A DNA stretch of 33,512 nt, from NCBI GenBank assembly GCA_002373045.1, contig DFHU01000020.1, positions 1 to 33,512 of the forward strand. Direction: 5' to 3'. Below, piece after piece: positions 1-6,568 of the stretch. The translations under genes and the position numbers were made by a program. Source of the DNA: Pseudoselenomonas ruminantium (GTDB taxonomy: Bacteria; Bacillota; Negativicutes; Selenomonadales; Selenomonadaceae). Positions within the stretch are counted from its first letter, which is position 1, and every line of letters begins with the position of its first letter. The notes under the pieces are model-generated. The model was not told where the DNA came from, searched no databases, and worked only from the letters and a program-made list of their open reading frames with translations.

Positions 1-18
1 ATAAATCGAGGGCTTATC
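1..18 (+). rRNA. 23S rRNA, 3' end only
   Basis: The first bases contain ATCGAGGGCTTA, which resembles the conserved 3' terminus of Firmicute 23S rRNA (Bacillus ends in ...ATCGATCGAGGACTTAACC). Two 5S genes follow on the same strand, as expected for an rrn operon. Only the last few bases are inside the window, and the exact 3' end is an estimate. Confidence 0.65.
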
Positions 19-28
19 TTTCAGTGCT

Positions 29-114
29 AAAATGTTCGACATTTTAATGAAGCTGTTTTGCTTCGCAAAACGGCAAAGCGACTCAGGGCGGCTAAAGCCG
101 CGCTTTGCTGCTTT
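29..114 (+). other. structured 23S-5S spacer with stem-loops
   Basis: Three hairpins can be read in this spacer: AAAATG/CATTTT at 29-34/40-45, GTTTTGC/GCAAAAC at 55-61/65-71, and GCAAAGCG/CGCTTTGC at 73-80/101-108, which encloses GCGGC-TAAA-GCCGC. The last is followed by a weak T-rich run (CTTTTCTTC). They probably serve rRNA precursor folding and processing. A partial terminator role cannot be excluded. Confidence 0.45.
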
Positions 115-155
115 TCTTCTGTATAGTTTTGAGTAGTACATACTCAACAAAATAT

Positions 156-270
156 CCAGTGACGATAGCTGAGTGGTTCCACCTGTTCCCATACCGAACA
201 CAGTAGTTAAGCACTCATACGCCGAAAGTACTTGTCTGGAGACGGACTGGGAGGATAGGGCGTTGCTGGT
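156..270 (+). rRNA. rrf: 5S rRNA, copy 1
   Basis: The core CCCATACCGAACACAGTAGT and the 3' part GGGAGGATAGGGCG are typical of bacterial 5S rRNA, and the length of about 115 nt fits. The ends are placed by the terminal helix, CCAG at 156-159 pairing with CTGG near 266-269. It lies about 140 bases after the 23S end. A second copy follows almost immediately, differing at a few positions. Confidence 0.92.
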
Positions 271-276
271 TCATAT

Positions 277-391
277 CTGGTGACGATAGCCGAGTGGTTC
301 CACCTGTTCCCATACCGAACACAGTAGTTAAGCACTCGTACGCCGAAAGTACTTGTCTGGAGACGGACTGGGAGGATAGGGCGTTGCCAGT
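277..391 (+). rRNA. rrf: 5S rRNA, copy 2 (tandem duplicate)
   Basis: This copy is nearly identical to copy 1 across the conserved core. The terminal helix is reversed: CTGG at the 5' end and CCAG at the 3' end, so base pairing is preserved. Other differences are single transitions (GCTGAG to GCCGAG, CTCATA to CTCGTA). Only about 6 bases separate the copies, and a terminator follows directly. Confidence 0.92.
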
Positions 392-401
392 TAATGCTGA
401 A

Positions 402-429
402 GGCTTCCGCGTGACGGAAGTCTTTTTTT
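402..429 (+). terminator. intrinsic terminator of the rrn operon
   Basis: Stem CTTCCG (404-409), loop CGTGA, stem CGGAAG (415-420), extended by a G-C and a G-T pair, then a run of seven T. It begins about 11 bases after the second 5S gene and ends the rRNA transcript. Confidence 0.85.
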
Positions 430-430
430 G

Positions 431-439
431 TGCTATACT
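431..439 (+). promoter_or_regulatory. extended -10 promoter for mscL
   Basis: TGC followed by TATACT (434-439) makes an extended -10 element just after the rrn terminator. No good -35 is visible, which is usual for extended -10 promoters. It would give a leader of about 45 bases before the mscL start. Confidence 0.45.
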
Positions 440-491
440 AAGCTTGTTGTTATTTTATCATACAAATTAAATTTAGGAAGGGGATTTATCT

Positions 492-920
492 ATGCTTGAA
501 GAATTCAAAAAATTCATTATGAGGGGCAATGTCTTGGACATGGCCGTCGGTATCATTATCGGTGCGGCTTTCGGTAAGATTGTTACCTCTTTTGTCAATG
601 ACATTTTAATGCCGCCGATTGGACTCATTATGGGGCAAGTGGATTTCTCCAATTTGTTTATCAATCTGTCGGCTACGCCTGCTGCTACCTTGGCAGAGGC
701 TAAGGCTGCGGGGCTGCCGATTATTGCGTATGGTTCTTTCCTGAATTCGGTTATCGACTTTCTGATTGTGGCCTTTGCCATCTTTATGCTGATTAAACAG
801 GTAAATCGCATTGTGCCGAAGAAGGAAGAACCTGCCAAAGAACCGCGGCTTTGCCCGTATTGCAAGACGGAAATTCCTGATGAGGCTACCAAATGCCCTC
901 ATTGTACATCTGCATTGTAA
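492..920 (+). CDS. mscL: large-conductance mechanosensitive channel MscL
   Basis: This is an inner-membrane channel that opens under membrane tension and releases solutes during hypo-osmotic shock. The 142-residue product starts with MLEEFKKFIMRGNVLDMAVG, the conserved N-terminal amphipathic helix and pore-lining first membrane segment of the family (G/A-rich, residues about 14-45). A periplasmic loop follows, then the second membrane segment (residues about 80-103) and a basic cytoplasmic tail. The tail ends in a short zinc-ribbon-like element with CPYC and CPHC (Cys 121, 124, 135, 138), known in many Firmicute MscL proteins and absent from the E. coli one. The ribosome site GGAAGGGG lies about 9 bases upstream of the ATG. 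It is monocistronic, between the rrn terminator and its own terminator. Confidence 0.96.
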   Translation: MLEEFKKFIMRGNVLDMAVGIIIGAAFGKIVTSFVNDILMPPIGLIMGQVDFSNLFINLSATPAATLAEAKAAGLPIIAYGSFLNSVIDFLIVAFAIFMLIKQVNRIVPKKEEPAKEPRLCPYCKTEIPDEATKCPHCTSAL

Positions 921-937
921 GGGATATAAAGTTCAAT

Positions 938-976
938 GGAGCTATACGATATTATTCTTATCGTATGGCTCTTTTC
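938..976 (+). terminator. intrinsic terminator after mscL
   Basis: A 13-bp stem, GAGCTATACGATA (939-951) with TATCGTATGGCTC (959-971), has one G-T pair and a 7-base loop and is followed by TTTT. It sits about 18 bases after the mscL stop. Confidence 0.8.
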
Positions 977-978
977 TA

Positions 979-1162
979 TTTTCCACAACTTTATCCACAG
1001 GCAAGTACAGAGAAAGGCAGATATTATAAGAGGTTTTTCAGTATTTTTTCATAAAAATGTACACTTATCCACAATATCCACAAGGAAAACTGTGCACAAT
1101 GTGGATAAGTGTAAGATTTCGGCTTGAAGAGAAATTGAAATCTTTCTGACTATTGTGGATAA
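979..1162. promoter_or_regulatory. cluster of DnaA boxes with a dyad centre
   Basis: Four perfect DnaA boxes (TTATCCACA) lie here: + strand at 991-999 and 1065-1073, minus strand at 1100-1108 and 1154-1162. One-mismatch copies are at 979-987 (TTTTCCACA) and 1074-1082 (ATATCCACA), and a weaker one at 1091-1099 on minus. The segments 1061-1082 and 1091-1112 form an inverted repeat matching at 19 of 22 positions around an 8-base centre. DnaA binding is therefore very likely. Whether the site is an origin, a DnaA-titrating or reactivating site, or a transcriptional operator cannot be told from the sequence. No dnaA or dnaN gene is in the window. Confidence 0.8.
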
Positions 1163-1197
1163 CTTGCCAGCAGGTAAATGAGCAGGATTTGCAATAT

Positions 1198-1232
1198 ATT
1201 TTAATCTGATTTTAATCTAATCTGTTTATAAT
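1198..1232 (+). promoter_or_regulatory. promoter of the MFS gene with 11-bp direct repeats
   Basis: A perfect -10 TATAAT lies at 1227-1232, about 40 bases before the start codon. No acceptable -35 exists at 16-18 bases. That position is covered by two tandem 11-bp repeats (ATTTTAATCTG, 1198-1208; ATTTTAATCTA, 1209-1219) and a partial third (ATCTG). The layout resembles activator-dependent promoters bound by OmpR/PhoB-type regulators, or an AT-rich unwinding element beside the DnaA boxes. Confidence 0.5.
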
Positions 1233-1271
1233 AGCGGTCTATCGAAGAAAAAAAGGAGGTTTTTAGAATAT

Positions 1272-2459
1272 ATGGCAATGACAAAAGGAAAGCAGTTGTG
1301 GTTAACGATTTTTTTGGGCTTGATGACGGCGATGGCACCGCTGGCAACGGATATGTATTTGCCGGCACTGCCGACAATGCAGGGAGAATTGAACATTTCG
1401 GCTTCATTAGCGCAAATGACTCTGACCATGACCATGATTGGTATGGCCTTGGGACAAATTTTTGCGGGACCGGTAAGTGACCGCTATGGGCGTAAGCGGC
1501 CATTGGTTTTGGGCATGATGGTATTTACCTTATCCACTGTGGGCTGCGTATGGGCCGAAAATATTGTTGTGTTTTTGTTTTTTCGTTTTGTGATGGGCTT
1601 TGCAGGAGCCAGTGGTATTGTGATAGCCAAGGCTATCGCTCGGGACTTATGTGAGGGGCCGGAATTGACCCGCTTTTTTGCCATGCTGATGATGGTCAAT
1701 GGTCTGGCACCAATTATTGCTCCGGTATTGGGCGGACAGATTTTGCTTGTTACCTCATGGCGCGGTGTATTTGTGGTATTGGTGGGCGTAGGGATTGTCC
1801 AGCTTTTGGCCACATTGGCCTATCAGGAAACCCTGCCTGAGAAAGAGCGCAAGCAAGGCGTGCTGGCTTCTTTTGCAACCTTTCCGCAGCTTTTTCGTAA
1901 TCGTTATTTTATGGGGAACTGTTTGGTACAGTGTTTTGTTTTCGGTTCTTTTTTTGCGTATCTGGCGGGGTCGTCTTTTGTCTTTCAAAATATATTTAAG
2001 GTATCGCCGCAGATGTACAGCCTGATTTTTGGTGGCATGGGTGCAGGGCTGCTGGTCGCGGGGATGCTTCCTGCGCGGCTTGCCGGAAGGGTTGCTGATG
2101 TGAAAATGCTTCATGTATCCATTTTGATTTCCTTGGCAGGCTCTGTGCTGCTTTTAGGCGGTTTTTATGGGAAACTGGGAATGGCTGTGATTGTGTCCTT
2201 GCTTTTTATGACGATTGTGCCGTTATCGGTAGTGGGGGCAGCAAGTTTTTCCCTCGCCTTGTCCAAACAGGGAAAGAATGTGGGCAGTGCCAGCGCCCTG
2301 ATTGGCTTTTTCTCTATGATTCTTGGGGGATGCATGATGCCTCTGGTGGGAATTGCCGGAGAAAACACGGCTATGCCCATGTGTATAATCATGTTGTTCG
2401 GCTATATTTTTGGCTATGCTGCTTATAAATTTATGATAGAACCGGAGCATAGGGGATAA
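1272..2459 (+). CDS. Bcr/CflA-family MFS drug exporter
   Basis: This 395-residue inner-membrane protein is a major facilitator of the 12-helix drug:H+ antiporter type. It carries APLATDMYLPALP in the first helix and loop (residues about 22-34), a signature of the Bcr/CflA subfamily (bicyclomycin, chloramphenicol and related exporters), and the MFS motif A as GPVSDRYGRKRPL between helices 2 and 3. Strongly hydrophobic segments continue to the C-terminus. AGGAGG at 1254-1259 lies 12 bases from this ATG; a second in-frame ATG six bases on would be too far away. It is transcribed alone, downstream of the DnaA-box region. The drug specificity cannot be read from the sequence. Confidence 0.9.
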   Translation: MAMTKGKQLWLTIFLGLMTAMAPLATDMYLPALPTMQGELNISASLAQMTLTMTMIGMALGQIFAGPVSDRYGRKRPLVLGMMVFTLSTVGCVWAENIVVFLFFRFVMGFAGASGIVIAKAIARDLCEGPELTRFFAMLMMVNGLAPIIAPVLGGQILLVTSWRGVFVVLVGVGIVQLLATLAYQETLPEKERKQGVLASFATFPQLFRNRYFMGNCLVQCFVFGSFFAYLAGSSFVFQNIFKVSPQMYSLIFGGMGAGLLVAGMLPARLAGRVADVKMLHVSILISLAGSVLLLGGFYGKLGMAVIVSLLFMTIVPLSVVGAASFSLALSKQGKNVGSASALIGFFSMILGGCMMPLVGIAGENTAMPMCIIMLFGYIFGYAAYKFMIEPEHRG

Positions 2460-2465
2460 GATTAA

Positions 2466-2501
2466 GGGGCTGCTGCACATCACCTTACGTGCAGCAGTCC
2501 C
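2466..2501. terminator. hairpin between convergent genes
   Basis: GGGGCTGCTGCAC (2466-2478) pairs with GTGCAGCAGTCCC (2489-2501), 13 bp with one G-T pair and a 10-base loop. It begins 6 bases after the MFS stop. No T-run follows on either strand, so it is a probable transcript-end structure and not a textbook terminator. Confidence 0.5.
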
Positions 2502-2542
2502 GCGCAACTAAAAAGCTATTTGATGGGAAAGGGAATCGAGGA

Positions 2543-3068
2543 TCAGTTTAACTTGAAGTCGTAATGTCTGGAATAATCCTCCTGAATGTTCAAACGGAGC
2601 GTCCGCTTCGCCAGGTCATAAACCGCTGTGTGCCATGTCTGCCAGAAGTTATCGGGCTGAATGTTCCTGTCGTGCAGCTTGTAGGTATCCAAGCCGAACT
2701 GAACAGCCGCCTTGAAATCCATGGGCGCGTTCGCGATGGTCAGATTCCCTTCCGTTGCTTGCGTAACGTCCCTCTTTTGCGGCAACCTTGATCGCGAATT
2801 CCGGTACGTCGGCGTAATCCAGATCCAAATTGCGGCCGTAGAAGTTTCCGTTCCTCACAGAGGAGCAGGCAAAGCCCGTTTTGACCTGTTCGCCCGTCGC
2901 GAGGTCAGGCACGTAGTCGCTGTATTCCATGTAGTACAGGTAATCGGCCAGTTTTTTGGGAGCGGTGAAGGGAGTTGCCTGTACCACAGCAGAAAGCATG
3001 AGGACGAAAAGCAATGCTCCCATAAAGATGCAGCCGCGGGATTGATATTGTGCTTTGTGTTGCATCAT
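2543..3068 (-). pseudogene. broken choloylglycine-hydrolase-like (linear amide C-N hydrolase) gene
   Basis: Two pieces in different frames can be read. The 5' piece (3068 down to about 2780) has a good ribosome site (AGGAG), a signal peptide (MGALLFVLMLSAVVQA) and GFACSSVRNGNFYGRNLDLDY. That resembles the N-terminus of Ntn-type linear amide hydrolases, where the Cys becomes the catalytic N-terminal residue. The 3' piece (about 2785 to 2543) ends with WHTAVYDLAKRTLRLNIQED and YDFKL, like the family C-terminus. Together they total about 170 residues, against about 330 for the family, so the middle appears deleted and the junction is out of frame near 2770-2785. The family assignment rests on recalled motifs. 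The reading is an inactive remnant; a sequencing error would not restore the missing middle. Confidence 0.7.
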
Positions 3069-3129
3069 GATAACTATCTCCTATATGATAATTTTCAGTT
3101 CGCGCTTGTGTTTGCCAAGTTGAAAACGA

Positions 3130-4836
3130 TCACATGCAAAAATACTTGGTCAGGAAATAGGTTCTCTCCCAATCCAGAATCTTTCTCTGGGATTCCTTCT
3201 CCGGGTGAATGTTGAACTCGTCAAAGACCATCATTTCCTTGTTCTTCAAGTCATAAAGCGGCCATTCGTGCGCTTTACCGTCGGGAGAATCCTTCGCGCT
3301 TAATGACGGGTTGCCGGTCTTGGCGAACTGAACCCACATCTTGCGCATGGTCTTCGAGAAGGTCTTATCGAACACCCTGCCCGTTAATTGGGTATCATTC
3401 TGGTTATTGAATACGGTAGAAAGTTCTACAGCATGTGCGCTCTTTACCATGGGCACAGAGGATTCAACCGTGAAGTAGTAGGTATATGATTTTCCGCCGG
3501 CCTTGGTCTGGTTCTCTGACAGTCTGAACAGCGGCGCGATAAACCAGATTTGATCGTACAGGCGGCAGAGTTGTTCGTACCTCTCTCCCTTGATGTCCTT
3601 GCAGAAGCTCTCGACAAGCGCTTTCTCCCCAGCTGTCAACTGGGAAATATTCTTCGCCAGGCGTTTATTCATCATCTCGACAAAAGGCTCTGCTCCCCCA
3701 GCTACGAGCATGAAATAGTTCATCTCGTCCTTGTTGCAGCCCTGAAGAATATCGATATCCTTTGCCGCTCCGTTCGCATAAGCCTCGTAGGGGTCTAATG
3801 GCAGATACTTTCCGTCTTTTTCCGGCCCTATGCGCATTCCGAAGGTAGCTGTTGCATCGAGGAACTTCTTGATATCAACCTTTTTAAGATCCGCAACGGT
3901 TTTGCAGCCAAGCATGTCCATCAATTCATTCGTGTCCGCTATGCTCTGCTCTACGGTTCTCGTGAGGACCGGTGTGCCACTCTGGGCAATGACGCGCTTG
4001 AAATACTTATGCGAGCCTTTGACCAGCGGCAGTGTAGTTACGCTTTCACCGCCGGCTGACTCTCCGAAAAGGGTAACATTATCGGGATCGCCGCCGAAGC
4101 TCGCAATGTTCTCATGAATCCACTTCAACGCCATCATCTGATCCATGATCGCCAGGTTCTGCGCGTCAGGGTAATCTTTTCCGTCGGGCAGGTGAGAGAG
4201 GTGCAGGAAACCGAGAAATCCCAGCCGGTATGTGATGGAAACCGCGATAACGTCCGGATTTTCTTTCACAAAATTGTGGCAGTCATACGTAGGATCGGAA
4301 GTCCCACTGGTAAACCAGCCGCCGCCATGTATCCAGACCATCACCGGCTTCTTCCCGTTGCGCATGGCTGCGCCGTTTTTGCGCCCGTCCACGGACTTCT
4401 CATCCGCTTTCCATACATTCAAATAAAGGCAGTCTTCACCCTGAACGTAAAGAGAGGCGCCTTCGCTGATGTGCTCTATTTGCGGACCGCTTTTCCCATG
4501 GTAATACGCCTCGTAAACGCCGTCATCAGGAACAACATCAACCGGGGTCTTCCAGCGGAGTTCCCCGACCGGCTGTCTGCCGACAAACGGAATGCCCTTG
4601 TAGGCGATTACGCCGTCGTTATTTTTGCCGACAAATGTACCGTTGATGCACTTAACCGCCAGCGACTTGTCATAGCTGCCGTCAACAATTCTTTTGTTCT
4701 CGCCGTACTTTGCCCTGATTTCAGCTTTAATTTCGTTTAGTGTTTTTTCTGCCGCGCTTGCTGGACTGCTGCCGCAGAGCGCTAAACAAAAGGCCATAAC
4801 GCAGAGAATCGCCAGTGCCATAAATTTTCTCTTCAT
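3130..4836 (-). CDS. secreted type-B carboxylesterase, copy 1 of three
   Basis: This 568-residue alpha/beta-hydrolase hydrolyses carboxylic esters; the substrate is unknown. An N-terminal signal peptide (MKRKFMALAILCVMAFCLAL..., cut probably after ASA near residue 28) sends it out of the cytoplasm. Family landmarks: EDCLYLNVW (about 134-142), oxyanion loop HGGG (170-173), nucleophile GESAGG (Ser 260), catalytic Glu in GCNKDE (Glu 371) and catalytic His in SAHAVEL (His 468). The ribosome site AAGGAGG is 8 bases from the ATG. It is the last gene of a tandem triplet on this strand, 29 bases after copy 2, and very probably co-transcribed with it. It ends in FCM where the other two end in FCL. Confidence 0.93.
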   Translation of the reverse strand: MKRKFMALAILCVMAFCLALCGSSPASAAEKTLNEIKAEIRAKYGENKRIVDGSYDKSLAVKCINGTFVGKNNDGVIAYKGIPFVGRQPVGELRWKTPVDVVPDDGVYEAYYHGKSGPQIEHISEGASLYVQGEDCLYLNVWKADEKSVDGRKNGAAMRNGKKPVMVWIHGGGWFTSGTSDPTYDCHNFVKENPDVIAVSITYRLGFLGFLHLSHLPDGKDYPDAQNLAIMDQMMALKWIHENIASFGGDPDNVTLFGESAGGESVTTLPLVKGSHKYFKRVIAQSGTPVLTRTVEQSIADTNELMDMLGCKTVADLKKVDIKKFLDATATFGMRIGPEKDGKYLPLDPYEAYANGAAKDIDILQGCNKDEMNYFMLVAGGAEPFVEMMNKRLAKNISQLTAGEKALVESFCKDIKGERYEQLCRLYDQIWFIAPLFRLSENQTKAGGKSYTYYFTVESSVPMVKSAHAVELSTVFNNQNDTQLTGRVFDKTFSKTMRKMWVQFAKTGNPSLSAKDSPDGKAHEWPLYDLKNKEMMVFDEFNIHPEKESQRKILDWERTYFLTKYFCM

Positions 4837-4865
4837 TTGTTCATCCTCCTTTCTTGGTTAATAAA

Positions 4866-6539
4866 TCACAGGCAAAAATACTTGGTCAGGAAATAGGTTC
4901 TCTCCCAATCCAGAATCTTTCTCTGGGATTCCTTCTCCGGATGGATATTGAACTCGTCAAAGACCATCACTTCCTTGTTCTTCAAGTCATAAAGCGGCCA
5001 TTCGTGCGCTTTGCCGTCGGGAGAATCTTTCGCGCTTAATGACGGGTTGCCGGTCTTGGCAAACTGAACCCACATCCTGCGCATGGTCTTCGAGAAGGTC
5101 TCATCAAATGCTCTTCCCGATACGCGCGTCTCTTCGGGGTGATTGAAGATGAGCGAAATTTCCACTCCATGACCGCTCTTCATCAGCGGCACGGAAGATT
5201 CAGCCGTGAAGAAATAGGTATATACTTTTCCGCCGGCCTTCGTCTGGTTTTCCGATATTCTGAACAGGGGCGCGATAAACCAGATTTGATCGTACAGGCG
5301 GCAGAGTTGTTCGTATTTCTCGCCCTTGACGTCCTTGCAGAAGCTCTCGACCAGCGCTTTTTCCTTGTCCGTAAGCAGGACGCTGTTTTTCGCAAAGCGT
5401 CGTGTGTATTCCTCAACAAAAGGCTCGCCCACACCGGACTCGGCCATAAAGAAGTTCATCTCGTCCTTGTTGCAGCCCTGAAGAATATCGATATCCTTTG
5501 CCGCGCCGTTCGCATAAGCCTCGTAGGGGTCGAGGGGCAGATACTTCCCGTCTCTTTCCGGTCCTATGCGCATATCGCCGAGAGTCTCCAATGCCGCCAG
5601 CAACTTCTCAACCTCAATCTTCTGAAGATCAGCTACGGTCTTGCAGCCGAGAATAGCCATGAACTCATTTGTGTCGTCGATGGCCTGTTTTGTGGTTTTT
5701 GACAGTACCGGCGTGCCGCTTTGTGCAATCACTCGCTTGAAGTACTTATGTGACCCTTCAATCAGCGGCAGTGTAGTTACGCTGTCCCCGCCTGCGGATT
5801 CTCCCCAGATCGTAACGTTATCAGGATCGCCGCCGAAGCTCGCGATGTTCTCATGTATCCACTTCAGCGCCATCATCTGATCCATGAGTCCCAGGTTCTG
5901 GGCGTCCGGATAATCTTTGCCGTCCGGGAGGTGGGACAGATGCAGGAAGCCGAATACGCCGAGCCTGTACTCGATAGAGATGACAATGGCATCCGGATTT
6001 TCTTTGACGAAATTTGTCCCCTCCTCACGAGGTTCAACCGTCCCGCCGGCTGTAAAAGCTCCGCCGTGAATCCATACCATGACAGGCTTATTTTTTTTGC
6101 CGTCATCTGCTTTCCATACGTTAAGATAAAGGCAGTCTTCACCCCTGACGTAAACGGAAGCAACTTGCGCATCGTAATCCAGCTGGCAGGGAGTTTTCCC
6201 GTTATAGTACGCCTCGTAAACTCCGTCATCAGGAACAACGTCAACAGGAGCTTTCCAGCGGAGTTCCCCGACAGGCTGCTTGCCGACAAACGGAATACCC
6301 TTGTAGGCGATTACGCCGTCATGCTTTTTGCCGACAAATGTACCGTTGATGCACTTGACCGCCAGCGACTTGTCATAGTTGCCGTCAGTGATTCTTTTGT
6401 TCTCGCCGTACTGCGCTTTAAGTTCAGCTTTAATTTCGTTCAGTGGTTTCCCCGCCACACTTGTTGAACTGCCGACACCGAGCGTTAAACAAAAGACCAT
6501 AACGCCGAGCATTGCCAACGCCATATATTTTCCCCTCAT
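4866..6539 (-). CDS. secreted type-B carboxylesterase, copy 2 of three
   Basis: This 557-residue paralogue has the same architecture: signal peptide (MRGKYMALAMLGVMVFCLTL), EDCLYLNVW, oxyanion loop HGGA (third Gly replaced by Ala, also common in the family), nucleophile GESAGG (Ser 248), Glu 360 in GCNKDE and His 457 in SGHGVE. The open frame extends upstream to 6611, but that extension is antisense to the end of copy 3's region and has no ribosome site. AAGGAG 9 bases before the ATG at 6539 and the signal peptide fix this start. Its last ~235 bases are almost the same as those of copies 1 and 3, while the middle is more diverged, pointing to recent duplication or gene conversion. Confidence 0.93.
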   Translation of the reverse strand: MRGKYMALAMLGVMVFCLTLGVGSSTSVAGKPLNEIKAELKAQYGENKRITDGNYDKSLAVKCINGTFVGKKHDGVIAYKGIPFVGKQPVGELRWKAPVDVVPDDGVYEAYYNGKTPCQLDYDAQVASVYVRGEDCLYLNVWKADDGKKNKPVMVWIHGGAFTAGGTVEPREEGTNFVKENPDAIVISIEYRLGVFGFLHLSHLPDGKDYPDAQNLGLMDQMMALKWIHENIASFGGDPDNVTIWGESAGGDSVTTLPLIEGSHKYFKRVIAQSGTPVLSKTTKQAIDDTNEFMAILGCKTVADLQKIEVEKLLAALETLGDMRIGPERDGKYLPLDPYEAYANGAAKDIDILQGCNKDEMNFFMAESGVGEPFVEEYTRRFAKNSVLLTDKEKALVESFCKDVKGEKYEQLCRLYDQIWFIAPLFRISENQTKAGGKVYTYFFTAESSVPLMKSGHGVEISLIFNHPEETRVSGRAFDETFSKTMRRMWVQFAKTGNPSLSAKDSPDGKAHEWPLYDLKNKEVMVFDEFNIHPEKESQRKILDWERTYFLTKYFCL

Positions 6540-6568
6540 TTGTGCACGCTCCTTTCTTGGCGAATAAA

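Noticed and set aside
979..1271. Calling the DnaA-box region the chromosomal origin
   Set aside because: No dnaA, dnaN, rpmH or other origin-linked genes are present, and the adjacent rrn operon would be transcribed against the replication fork. It is kept as a DnaA-binding region only.
5853..6467. Plus-strand frames of about 200 codons across each esterase (also 4114-4740)
   Set aside because: They recur at equivalent positions because the esterases are paralogues, so the apparent conservation comes from the opposite strand. No start signals are seen.
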